Source of the DNA: Dethiosulfatibacter sp.
GTDB taxonomy: Bacteria; Bacillota_A; Clostridia; Tissierellales; Dethiosulfatibacteraceae
Direction: 5' to 3'
Length of the DNA: 8,028 bases
NCBI GenBank assembly: GCA_019084435.1
Contig: JAHRFV010000122.1
Location: forward strand, 1-8,028
Numbering within the stretch: the stretch's first letter is position 1; every line of letters starts with the position of its first letter. The translations under genes were made by a program, and so were the position numbers. The notes below the pieces were generated by a model. The model had not been told where the DNA came from, searched no databases, and worked only from the letters and a program-made list of their open reading frames with translations. This document shows, piece by piece, positions 1-6,706 of this stretch.

Positions 1-8
1 CCCTCCTC
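1..8 (-). promoter_or_regulatory. Possible ribosome binding site of a divergent gene beyond the left edge
   Basis: Read on the minus strand, the first bases give GAGGAGGG, which contains a full AGGAGG (positions 7 to 2). A start codon for a leftward gene could lie a few bases outside the window. A minus-strand TATAAT at 70-65 with a weak TTCATC 17 bases upstream (93-88) could be its promoter. If so, 1-135 is a divergent intergenic region. No coding sequence of that gene is visible, so this is inference from one motif. Confidence 0.35.
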
Positions 9-43
9 AAAACAGTCAATGCTGTAGGAAAATAATGAAATAC

Positions 44-72
44 TCCACAACTGTAACTAACAATATTATATA
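44..72 (+). promoter_or_regulatory. Weak candidate sigma-A promoter for glnS
   Basis: TCCACA (44-49) and TATATA (67-72) are separated by 17 bases; each matches the vegetative -35/-10 consensus at four of six positions. Transcription would begin near 79 and include the hairpin at 100-126. The region is AT-rich, so chance matches are likely and other -10 choices exist, such as TATTAT at 64-69. This is the best plus-strand candidate between the window start and glnS. Confidence 0.25.
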
Positions 73-99
73 GGATTTAATAAAAAAGATGAAAGGAGA

Positions 100-126
100 G
101 TATACTAAAACATATTTTTAGTATAC
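100..126 (+). promoter_or_regulatory. Perfect 11-bp hairpin in the glnS leader
   Basis: GTATACTAAAA (100-110) is the exact reverse complement of TTTTAGTATAC (116-126), with the five-base loop CATAT. The hairpin lies between a strong Shine-Dalgarno-like AAAGGAG (92-98) and the glnS start at 136, where the only nearby motif is a weaker AAGG (127-130). When folded, it would bring AAAGGAG to roughly nine bases from the ATG. It could also be a DNA operator. There is no U-tract after it, so it does not look like a terminator. A ten-codon mini-frame (89-121, [10 protein letters not shown]) overlaps it. Confidence 0.6.
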
Positions 127-135
127 AAGGATTTT

Positions 136-1797
136 ATGACAGATTCATATAATGATAACAGTAATTTTATACAAAAGATAATAGACAAGGATATAAGGGA
201 TGGCGTGTATGACAGAAAGATTCATACAAGATTCCCCCCTGAGCCCAATGGCTTTCTACACATCGGACACGCCAAATCTATTTGGTTGAATTATAGTCTA
301 GCCATCAACAATGGTGGAATTTTCAATCTCCGTTTTGATGACACCAACCCAACTAAAGAAGATGATGAGTATATAAATGCTATCATTGAGGACGTTCGAT
401 GGCTTTGTCCTGAATGGAATGGTATTGTTTATTATGCATCGAACTATTTTCAGACCATGTATGAAAGCGCACTAGAACTGATTAATAAGGGACTTGCATA
501 TGTCGATGATTTGACAGCCGACGAGATACGTGAGAATCGTGGGACACTTACCGAACCGGGAAAGGAAAGCCCTTACAGAACAAGGTCAGTCGAGGAGAAT
601 ATTTCCCTTTTTGTTGGCATGAAAAATGGTGAATTTCCAGATGGGAAAAGAGTCTTAAGAGCCAAAATTGACATGAGTAGTCCAAATCTGAATATGAGAG
701 ATCCTGTACTATATAGAATATTGAGAGCAACACATCACAATACGGGAGACGATTGGTGCATTTATCCCATGTATGATTATGCTCATCCTTTGCAGGATGC
801 AATAGAAGAGATCACACACTCCATATGTACTTTGGAGTTTGAAGATCACAGACCTCTTTATGAATGGGTGCTTAACAATATTGATGCCTTTCAGGTTCAA
901 CCACCTAAGCAGATAGAGTTCGCCAAATTGTTTCTAACAAAGACGATGATGGGGAAAAGATACCTGAAGCAATTGGTTGATGAAGAATTTGTCGATGGAT
1001 GGAGTGATCCTCGGATGCCGACGATATCAGGCTATAGAAGAAGAGGATACACTGCAGAGTCTATCAGGAGGTTTTGTGACGATATTGGTGTTTCCAAAGC
1101 ACAAAGTGTTGTTGACATTCAAATGCTTGAGCATGCAGTACGTGAGGATCTGAAGATGACCGCACCGAGAACCATGGCTGTGTTAGATCCCTTGAAGTTA
1201 ACGATAACCAATTATCCAGAGAATGAGCTTGAATATCTTGAGGCTGAGAATAATCCCGAGAATCCTGAAATGGGCAATAGAAAAATACCATTTGGAAGAG
1301 AAATCTACATCGAGAGAGATGATTTTATGGAAGATCCTCCTAAGAAGTATTTCAGACTTTTTCCCGGTAATGAAGTCAGGTTGAGACACGCATATTTTGT
1401 TAAATGTGAAGAAGTGATCAAAGATGAGACTGGCCAAGTAATTGAATTGAGATGTACCTATGATTCTGAGACAAAAAGCGGATCAGGCTTTAGTGCGAGA
1501 AAAGTCAAAGGTACGCTCCATTGGGTGTCTGCCACTGAATGTATGGACGCTGAAGTGAGACTTTATGATTATATGATGGAGGATGAGGATTTCGACAAGT
1601 CTAATTTTACCGAAAAACTGAATAAAGAGTCAAAAGTGGTCGTTAAAAACTGTAAAATTGAAAAAAACTTATGTGAGTCTAAACCTGACGATCGCTACCA
1701 ATTTTTAAGACACGGGTTTTTCATTGTAGACCAGGATTCTTCAGAGGATAGACTTGTTTTCAACAGGATTGTTTCACTAAAAAGCTCCTGGAAGTAA
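136..1797 (+). CDS. glnS: Glutaminyl-tRNA synthetase
   Basis: Charges tRNA-Gln with glutamine in the cytoplasm (class I, subclass Ib). The 553 residues match the usual bacterial GlnRS length. The HIGH motif is intact in [11 protein letters not shown] (residues 35-45). [10 protein letters not shown] (186-195) and [20 protein letters not shown] (210-229) match the GlnRS active-site region. [13 protein letters not shown] (293-305) and the C-terminal anticodon-binding beta-barrels (about 345-553, including [11 protein letters not shown]) follow. These features fit GlnRS rather than GluRS. The KMSKS-type loop is odd: it reads MMGKR (271-275) where E. coli has VMSKR, replacing the conserved serine with glycine. 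The start at 136 is supported by an AAGG five bases upstream and by homology beginning soon after. The next gene starts 5 bases past the stop, so the two are probably cotranscribed. Identity is very secure; full activity is less certain given the loop change. Confidence 0.97.
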   Translation: MTDSYNDNSNFIQKIIDKDIRDGVYDRKIHTRFPPEPNGFLHIGHAKSIWLNYSLAINNGGIFNLRFDDTNPTKEDDEYINAIIEDVRWLCPEWNGIVYYASNYFQTMYESALELINKGLAYVDDLTADEIRENRGTLTEPGKESPYRTRSVEENISLFVGMKNGEFPDGKRVLRAKIDMSSPNLNMRDPVLYRILRATHHNTGDDWCIYPMYDYAHPLQDAIEEITHSICTLEFEDHRPLYEWVLNNIDAFQVQPPKQIEFAKLFLTKTMMGKRYLKQLVDEEFVDGWSDPRMPTISGYRRRGYTAESIRRFCDDIGVSKAQSVVDIQMLEHAVREDLKMTAPRTMAVLDPLKLTITNYPENELEYLEAENNPENPEMGNRKIPFGREIYIERDDFMEDPPKKYFRLFPGNEVRLRHAYFVKCEEVIKDETGQVIELRCTYDSETKSGSGFSARKVKGTLHWVSATECMDAEVRLYDYMMEDEDFDKSNFTEKLNKESKVVVKNCKIEKNLCESKPDDRYQFLRHGFFIVDQDSSEDRLVFNRIVSLKSSWK

Positions 1798-1802
1798 TTG
1801 AT

Positions 1803-2972
1803 ATGACTATTTTTGATATAATTGAGAAGTCATTGCATGAACGCACGCTTGTCTCTATAACCCTATCTGGCTCAAGAGATAAGAACCTGAACTACAACAG
1901 AATCGACATACGGCCCATCATAATAGGCGACACGTATATGCTGCAGTTTGTCAAGAACATAGATAACAAAGACATACATGAAAACTTACAGGTAGATATT
2001 GCTTATAAGTTGGTCAGGGATTTGCTCGAAAACATCTTCAGAAACTTTAATGTTTTAACAACTGAAAAACTGATGCAGGGAATGGTTTCCAAAAAAAGAA
2101 AAATTACTTTTAAGGCATCAGAATTGGATAAAGAAATTGATCTCAATCTGTCACATAACAGGAAGAAAGAGTACATTATTCCGGATAATAAGCCCTGTGA
2201 CTTTTTACATCATCTAGGTGTAATGGATGCCAATGGCAAGGTGTATAAAAGCAAATACGATAAATTTAGGCAAATAAACAAATTTCTGGAAATAATGGAT
2301 CATGTCGTATCCAGTGAGGCTATTGGTGATCGCATGAGAATAGTTGATTTCGGATGTGGAAAAGCCTATCTTACATTTGCGGTTTACTACTATTTTAAAG
2401 AAGTTCAGAAAAAGAATGTGTTTATCACAGGCTTGGATTTAAAGGAAGACGTGGTGGAATTTTGCAATACTACAGCAGTAGCTTTGGGATATGAGAATCT
2501 GGTTTTCAGAAGAGAAGATATAAGGGATTACAGCACCAAAGACACTGTTGACATGGTTATCACTTTGCATGCCTGTGACACAGCAACAGATGCGGCTTTA
2601 GTGAAAGCAATCAAATGGCAGGCGAAGTATATACTGTCAGTTCCATGTTGTCAGCATGAAATGTTTGATAAGATTCAGAATAAGAATCTTCAACCGATGC
2701 TGGACCAGGGTCTGATAAAAGAAAGAATGTCATCTCTAGTAACTGATACACTTCGTGTTTTGTTTTTGCAAAAGGAAGGCTATGATGTCAGTACTCTCGA
2801 ATTCATTTCGATGGAGCACACTCCAAAAAACCTGATGCTAAGACGTGTCAAAAAAAATATGGAACAAAAAAAATACATAAAACAATATGAAGACTTCAAA
2901 AATTTCTGGAACCTTGGGGATATTTTCATAGAAGAATTCTATGAAAGAGAAATGAAAAATGATGAATCGTGA
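1803..2972 (+). CDS. Class I SAM-dependent methyltransferase (Methyltransf_32-like)
   Basis: A 389-residue protein with a C-terminal Rossmann methyltransferase domain. Motif I is VDFGCGKAYLT (181-191), the acidic end of strand 2 is TGLDLKED (209-216), and VDMVITLHACDTATD (249-263) corresponds to motif IV. The PCCQHE signature (281-286) and EHTPKNLMLRR (338-348) recall the Methyltransf_32 group, which includes the METTL25 and GSTCD domains; this assignment is from memory of the motifs. The N-terminal 130 residues show no motif I recognise and may bind substrate. The target is unknown; RNA or protein modification is plausible. The ATG is preceded by GGAAG (1790-1794) at 8 bases. It starts 5 bases after glnS, and its 3' end overlaps the regulator gene by 14 bases, which suggests translational coupling. 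There is no signal peptide or membrane segment. Confidence 0.8.
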   Translation: MTIFDIIEKSLHERTLVSITLSGSRDKNLNYNRIDIRPIIIGDTYMLQFVKNIDNKDIHENLQVDIAYKLVRDLLENIFRNFNVLTTEKLMQGMVSKKRKITFKASELDKEIDLNLSHNRKKEYIIPDNKPCDFLHHLGVMDANGKVYKSKYDKFRQINKFLEIMDHVVSSEAIGDRMRIVDFGCGKAYLTFAVYYYFKEVQKKNVFITGLDLKEDVVEFCNTTAVALGYENLVFRREDIRDYSTKDTVDMVITLHACDTATDAALVKAIKWQAKYILSVPCCQHEMFDKIQNKNLQPMLDQGLIKERMSSLVTDTLRVLFLQKEGYDVSTLEFISMEHTPKNLMLRRVKKNMEQKKYIKQYEDFKNFWNLGDIFIEEFYEREMKNDES

Positions 2973-4359
2973 TCTGAATCTCAATAAAAACGAAAAAGAG
3001 ATATTTGAGTACATACTGGACAGCATACCTGATGCCATAACGGTTATTGACACAAACTATAAGACAATCTTCTTCAACAAGGTATCAGAGTCCTATTTTG
3101 ATGTCAAAAAAGAAGACATAATTGGCAAGGATCTAAGAACCTTTTTCCCCAATTCTCTGCTACCAAAGGTAATAGACCTGGAAAAATCCTACTTCAATAT
3201 TTACAACAGACCCCGGGAGAAAACATTTACTGTAATAAGTGCTATACCCCTTTATAACACAGAAGGTAGCCTTATCGGAGGATTAGCCAGAGACCGTGAC
3301 ATCACAGAATTTGTCAAATTATCGGAGGTTTTATCTAAGACGCAGACCAACTTGGAAGAGCTTGAAAAAGAGTATAAGAGCGTTACTCAAGGAGAGAATT
3401 TTTTCTCAGGTATCATAAGCAATAATTCCGAGTTTATCAAAACCATAAACCTTTGCAGAAACATTTCCAAAACACCGATGCCCGTTTGGTTAAATGGTGA
3501 GAGTGGGACAGGAAAAGAACTTTTTGTCAGAGCCATACATCATGAAAGCAAAAGACCGGGCAAGCTTGTCGCTATTAATTGTGCTGCCATACCTGAAGAG
3601 CTATTTGAAAGTGAACTTTTTGGCTATGAGGAAGGGGCTTTTACAGGTGCAAAAAAAGGCGGCAAGATGGGTAAGTTCGAAGAAGCAAACAATGGCACAC
3701 TATTTTTTGATGAAATAGGAGATTTGCCCTTAAGATCTCAACCCAAAATATTGAGAGCATTGGAAGAAGGCCATATAACCAGAATAGGCAGCAATCGTGA
3801 GATTCCCATCGATGTTAGAGTTGTTTCAGCTACTCATAAAAACATTGAGGATGCAGTAAAAAAAGGTGAATTCAGGAAAGACTTGTATTATCGACTAAAT
3901 GGGTTTCATGTCCATATTATGCCACTTAGGGACAGAAAACAGGATATATTGATTCTGGCAAACAGATTTCTGCAACAGTTCTGTATGGAAAACAGCATCA
4001 ATATCATAGAAATACCGGATGATGTTTTGAAATTGTTTGCAAATCATCATTGGGATGGCAATGTTAGAGAGTTAAGAAATATCATGCAAAGGGTAGTGTT
4101 GCTAGCCAAGGAAAACAATAGCGATAAGGTTATGCCGGAGTATCTGCCTGATTATCTACAAAACCTCGATGAGACCTTAGATTTAGACCATGATGTAGAT
4201 ATTGCTGACCAAGGATTGGAGCAATCTATTGAGTCCATTGAAAAAGAAATGATAAAAAATGCTCTACAGAAAAATGGACAAAATAAGAAAAAAACAGCAG
4301 AATATCTAAAAATTCCAAGAAGCAGCCTTTATTATAAAATGGAAAAATATCGCCTTTAG
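2959..4359 (+). CDS. Sigma-54-dependent transcriptional activator with N-terminal PAS domain
   Basis: A bacterial enhancer-binding protein of 466 residues that uses ATP hydrolysis to open sigma-54 promoters. A PAS sensor domain covers about 12-120 and is followed by a probable coiled-coil linker (about 120-142, LSEVLSKTQTNLEELEKEY). The AAA+ domain has Walker A GESGTGKE (180-187), the sigma-54-contacting GAFTGA loop (226-231), Walker B GTLFFDEIGD (246-255), the arginine-finger segment FRKDLYYRLNGF (305-316) and the sensor II motif WDGNVRELRN (365-374; usually WPGN). A Fis-type helix-turn-helix ends the protein (about 425-466). There is no receiver domain, so the signal is probably a ligand or redox state sensed by PAS. 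The start overlaps the methyltransferase; ATG at 2962 is an equally possible start. Two palindromes directly after its stop and a sigma-54 promoter downstream make the 4539-7844 operon its likely target. Confidence 0.95.
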   Translation: MMNRDLNLNKNEKEIFEYILDSIPDAITVIDTNYKTIFFNKVSESYFDVKKEDIIGKDLRTFFPNSLLPKVIDLEKSYFNIYNRPREKTFTVISAIPLYNTEGSLIGGLARDRDITEFVKLSEVLSKTQTNLEELEKEYKSVTQGENFFSGIISNNSEFIKTINLCRNISKTPMPVWLNGESGTGKELFVRAIHHESKRPGKLVAINCAAIPEELFESELFGYEEGAFTGAKKGGKMGKFEEANNGTLFFDEIGDLPLRSQPKILRALEEGHITRIGSNREIPIDVRVVSATHKNIEDAVKKGEFRKDLYYRLNGFHVHIMPLRDRKQDILILANRFLQQFCMENSINIIEIPDDVLKLFANHHWDGNVRELRNIMQRVVLLAKENNSDKVMPEYLPDYLQNLDETLDLDHDVDIADQGLEQSIESIEKEMIKNALQKNGQNKKKTAEYLKIPRSSLYYKMEKYRL

Positions 4360-4375
4360 TGTCGGTTTATTGACA
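4360..4375 (+). promoter_or_regulatory. Upstream activator site 1 (predicted)
   Basis: TGTCGGTTTATTGACA is a TGTC-N8-GACA inverted repeat beginning on the base after the regulator's stop codon. It matches the second site at 13 of 16 positions. Its centre is about 145 bp upstream of the predicted sigma-54 start, a typical enhancer distance for this activator class. Binding by the adjacent activator is inferred from position and symmetry. Confidence 0.75.
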
Positions 4376-4378
4376 TAA

Positions 4379-4394
4379 TGTCGGTTTTCAGACA
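4379..4394 (+). promoter_or_regulatory. Upstream activator site 2 (predicted)
   Basis: TGTCGGTTTTCAGACA is the second copy of the palindrome, with identical TGTC and GACA arms. It starts 19 bp after the first copy, slightly under two helical turns, so both sites face nearly the same side of the DNA. Paired sites of this kind commonly support cooperative binding and oligomerisation of sigma-54 activators. Confidence 0.75.
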
Positions 4395-4433
4395 CTCATA
4401 ACAGAATTATACATCAATTGAATATTAAAAATG

Positions 4434-4475
4434 AGAGTATAGCTAATCAAACAAAGCAATACTCTTCTTTTTATT
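4434..4475 (+). terminator. Possible weak intrinsic terminator after the regulator gene
   Basis: AGAGTAT (4434-4440) pairs with ATACTCT (4459-4465). After an A/A mismatch, GC pairs with GC inside the stem, leaving a 12-base loop. A T-rich run (TCTTTTTATT, 4466-4475) follows. The stem is AT-rich and weak, so it may only partly end regulator transcription. It lies between the activator sites and the sigma-54 promoter, so it could instead be incidental. Confidence 0.35.
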
Positions 4476-4485
4476 CATTAGAGCT

Positions 4486-4502
4486 TTGGCACAATAATTG
4501 CT
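4486..4502 (+). promoter_or_regulatory. Sigma-54 (RpoN) -24/-12 promoter
   Basis: TTGGCAC, five bases (AATAA), then TTGCT matches the sigma-54 consensus TGGCAC-N5-TTGCW. The invariant GG (4488-4489) and GC (4500-4501) are exactly 10 bases apart. Transcription should begin near 4513, leaving about 26 untranslated bases before the start codon at 4539. It directly precedes the five-gene redox operon and follows a sigma-54 activator gene with two palindromic candidate sites. Confidence 0.92.
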
Positions 4503-4538
4503 AGTTATATTAATGAGAGTAACAGCATGGAGGTAAAA

Positions 4539-4844
4539 ATGAGAATAGAGAATCATCCTATCCTGGATTTTGGTAACAGGAAAGTAATAAAATTTTTCTT
4601 TGAAGGTAAAGAAATGGAAGGTTTAGAGGGCGATACTATAGCTTCAGCCCTGCATGCAAGCGGTGTGAAAGTCCTCGGAGAGAGTTTGTTTAAACACAGG
4701 CCCAGGGGTTTTTATTGCGCAATTGGAAACTGCTCCTCATGTCTTATGAAGGTTAATGGAAAATCCAATGTAAAAACCTGTGTAACCATGCTTGAGGAAG
4801 GCGTCAGAGTAGAGGTTCAAAAGGACAAGGGGGGATTGGAATGA
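4539..4844 (+). CDS. [2Fe-2S] Fer2_4-type subunit (HcnA / SoxA N-terminus-like)
   Basis: A 101-residue small electron-transfer protein of the Fer2_4 type, found as HcnA or as the N-terminal domain of sarcosine oxidase alpha. FFEGKEMEGLEGDTIASAL (20-38) is the typical lead-in. Cysteines at 60, 65, 68 and 81 (CAIGNCSSC, then NVKTC) supply four ligands for one [2Fe-2S] cluster. The start was set at 4539 because GGAGG (4529-4533) lies five bases upstream. An in-frame ATG at 4527 would put that ribosome binding site inside the gene. This is the first gene after the sigma-54 promoter, and its stop overlaps the next start (ATGA). It probably shuttles electrons between flavin sites of the complex encoded downstream. 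Confidence 0.9.
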   Translation: MRIENHPILDFGNRKVIKFFFEGKEMEGLEGDTIASALHASGVKVLGESLFKHRPRGFYCAIGNCSSCLMKVNGKSNVKTCVTMLEEGVRVEVQKDKGGLE

Positions 4845-5938
4845 AAACAACAGACATAGCAATCGTTGGAGGTGGTCCAGCAGGACTTTGTGCTGCCATC
4901 AGTGCCGCATCATCAGGTGCTCGTGTGTCCATAATTGAAAGAAACCAAGCTCTTGGAGGCCAATTAAATAAACAAACCCATATGTTTTTTGGATCGGAGA
5001 GACAGTATGCGTCAACTAGAGGAATTGATATTACTGATATTCTGTTAAATGAGATTAAAAAGTATGAGGATAGGGTTGAAATCATCAATAATACCAATGT
5101 TGTAGGTTTGTATGAGGACAAAGTTATTACGCTAATGGAGAATGAATCTAAATACTATAAGATGAAGCCTGAGGCGATTATTGTGGCAACAGGAGCCTAT
5201 GAGAAATTCCTCACATTCCCAAATAATGATCTACCGGGAATATATGGAGCTGGAGCTGTACAAACACTTATGAATGTATATGGTGTAAAACCCGGTGAAA
5301 GGGTTTTAATGGTTGGCGCGGGCAATATTGGATTGATTGTCAGTTATCAGTTGATGCAGGCAGGTGTTAAGGTTGTAGCCATAATAGATGCAGCACCGAG
5401 GATTGGGGGCTATCTAGTACACGCCTCTAAAATAAGAAGGATGGGCATACCGATTTATACCAACCACACTGTAAAGGAGGCAATAGGCTTATCTGAGCTA
5501 GAAAAAGCTGTTATATGGCAAGTTGATCAGAAATTTCAACCGATTTTAAACACTGAAAAGACTTTTGACGTCGATGTCATGTGCATTTCAGTAGGGTTGT
5601 CACCTCTCAACGAGCTGCTATCCATGGCAGGTTGTGAAATGAAATATGTGAGTTCTTTAAGTGGTTTTGTTCCATATCGTTATTCAAATTATGAGACAAC
5701 AATAGACAGTATTTTTACAGCAGGAGATAGCGGTGGGATTGAAGAGGCAAGCAGCGCGATGGTTGAAGGCTATCTGGCGGGACTACATGCAGCTGCAAAG
5801 GTAGGTAAGAGGCATGCTTCATTTGATGAAAAGATTCAGGATTACAACAGTCAATTAAGCAACCTGAGATCCGGACCGGAAGGGGCTCATATTCTATCAG
5901 GAATCAGCCAAATCGAGAGGAGGAGAGATTATGCTTGA
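4841..5938 (+). CDS. FAD/NAD(P)-dependent oxidoreductase subunit (HcnB / PDH-alpha-like)
   Basis: A 365-residue flavoprotein of the disulfide-reductase-like superfamily. It has an N-terminal FAD-binding dinucleotide motif IAIVGGGPAG (about 6-15), ALGGQL (37-42), the ATGAYE strand (116-121), a second dinucleotide motif VGAGNIG (158-164) for NAD(P)-type binding, and the C-terminal FAD motif IFTAGDSGG (291-299). No redox-active CxxC is present, so it is not a thioredoxin-reductase type. HcnB, opine oxidase and proline dehydrogenase alpha subunits usually carry a C-terminal BFD-type cluster. Here the protein ends without one, and that domain is encoded separately at 6422. A plausible role is accepting electrons from the DAO subunit and passing them to NAD+ or another carrier. 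The start overlaps the previous stop and follows a G-rich Shine-Dalgarno (AAGGGGGG, 4827-4834). Confidence 0.88.
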   Translation: MKTTDIAIVGGGPAGLCAAISAASSGARVSIIERNQALGGQLNKQTHMFFGSERQYASTRGIDITDILLNEIKKYEDRVEIINNTNVVGLYEDKVITLMENESKYYKMKPEAIIVATGAYEKFLTFPNNDLPGIYGAGAVQTLMNVYGVKPGERVLMVGAGNIGLIVSYQLMQAGVKVVAIIDAAPRIGGYLVHASKIRRMGIPIYTNHTVKEAIGLSELEKAVIWQVDQKFQPILNTEKTFDVDVMCISVGLSPLNELLSMAGCEMKYVSSLSGFVPYRYSNYETTIDSIFTAGDSGGIEEASSAMVEGYLAGLHAAAKVGKRHASFDEKIQDYNSQLSNLRSGPEGAHILSGISQIERRRDYA

Positions 5939-6422
5939 AATTCAAGGCGTTCCAACTGAAGAACAGATTAAAGAAGCTTTTCCTCCTATTGAAATAATTA
6001 ATAAAGGACCAGTGGCTGTAATCGAATGTTTTCAAGAGATTCCCTGTAATCCGTGTGCCACATCATGTCGGTTTGGAGCTATATACATTGGAGACAACAT
6101 CAACAATTTACCAGCTATGAATATCAAAGAATGCACAGGTTGCAGCATATGTCTCACAAAGTGTCCCGGGCTTGCCATTTCAATCGTTGACGGCTCCAAA
6201 TCAAAGGAATATATTCACTTTAGCATACCGTATGAAATGAAACCCCTCCCTAATGTTGGAGACATGGTCAGAGCACTTGACAGAGAAGGAAAATACTTGA
6301 CAGATGTGAAGGTGTTGAGAGTCAGAAGCAACAAAAATTTTGACAGGACCAATATTATTACATTAGAAGTTCCGAGAGATCTGATGTATATATTTAGACA
6401 TATAAGTCTGGAGGTATTTTAA
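5931..6422 (+). CDS. Double-cluster [4Fe-4S] ferredoxin-like subunit
   Basis: A 163-residue protein with eight cysteines, enough for two [4Fe-4S] clusters. One set is standard, CTGCSICLTKCPG (C68, C71, C74, C78). The other is irregular: C33, C39, C42, C46 (C-x5-C-x2-C-x3-C). Residues from about 85 to the end have no cysteines and look like a small beta-rich domain (for example NVGDMVRALDREGKYL) that may dock to a partner. Size and context resemble the roughly 19 kDa ferredoxin-like subunit reported for dye-linked L-proline dehydrogenase of Thermococcales; this is a recalled analogy. The start is supported by AGGAGG (5918-5923) seven bases upstream and overlaps the preceding gene by 8 bases. 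It probably links the two flavoproteins. There is no signal peptide, so it is cytoplasmic. Confidence 0.85.
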   Translation: MLEIQGVPTEEQIKEAFPPIEIINKGPVAVIECFQEIPCNPCATSCRFGAIYIGDNINNLPAMNIKECTGCSICLTKCPGLAISIVDGSKSKEYIHFSIPYEMKPLPNVGDMVRALDREGKYLTDVKVLRVRSNKNFDRTNIITLEVPRDLMYIFRHISLEVF

Positions 6423-6706
6423 TGAGTGAAAATGATGCAATGGTTTGCAGGTGCTCAGATGTTAGTCTTAAAGAACTGAGAGACCTAATCAATGAGGGAT
6501 ACCATACATTTGAGGAGATAAAAAGGATTACCAGAATCGGTATGGGTCCTTGTCAGGGTAAGACCTGTGGTAATATCGTTCTAAGAGAATTATCAATGGC
6601 AACAGGCAAGGATTTCAATGAACTGAACATGCAATCAAACAGACCACCTGTTGTCGGGGTGAAGCTGAGCTTGATTGCCGAGGAGGCTGGAAGAGATGAG
6701 TTATAG
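6422..6706 (+). CDS. BFD-type [2Fe-2S] protein (stand-alone domain)
   Basis: A 94-residue protein consisting almost only of a BFD-like [2Fe-2S] domain. Ligands are C9 and C11 (VCRC) and C44 and C49 (GMGPCQGKTCG), the usual C-x-C-x32-C-x4-C pattern. The tail NRPPVVGVKLSLIA (73-86) matches what normally follows this domain in NAD(P)-type oxidoreductase subunits and GlpA/NirB-like proteins. In HcnB-like proteins this domain is fused to the FAD subunit; here it is free and two genes downstream. The start overlaps the previous stop by one base (TAATG) and has GGAGGT (6410-6415) six bases upstream. It probably completes the electron path into the 4841-5938 flavoprotein. A bacterioferritin role is unlikely because no bacterioferritin is nearby. 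Confidence 0.88.
   Translation: MSENDAMVCRCSDVSLKELRDLINEGYHTFEEIKRITRIGMGPCQGKTCGNIVLRELSMATGKDFNELNMQSNRPPVVGVKLSLIAEEAGRDEL

Noticed and set aside
1..135. T-box riboswitch upstream of glnS
   Set aside because: The T-box conserved bulge sequence and specifier stem are absent, and there is no terminator/antiterminator pair; the only clear structure is the 100-126 hairpin.
548..1437. Several minus-strand open frames within glnS
   Set aside because: All are opposite conserved GlnRS sequence and carry no protein-family motifs.
3494..3718. Same-strand 74-codon open frame inside the activator
   Set aside because: It is out of frame within the conserved Walker A to Walker B region, so it is a shadow of the AAA+ domain.
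4804..5121. Antisense 105-codon open frame
   Set aside because: It lies opposite well-conserved coding sequence of the 4539 and 4841 genes, has no recognisable motif, and its composition looks like a mirror of the sense codons.
5885..6706. Frameshifted FAD subunit that lost its C-terminal BFD domain
   Set aside because: The [4Fe-4S] and BFD genes each have their own strong ribosome binding site and a start codon overlapping the preceding stop, so the split looks like normal gene organisation, not damage.
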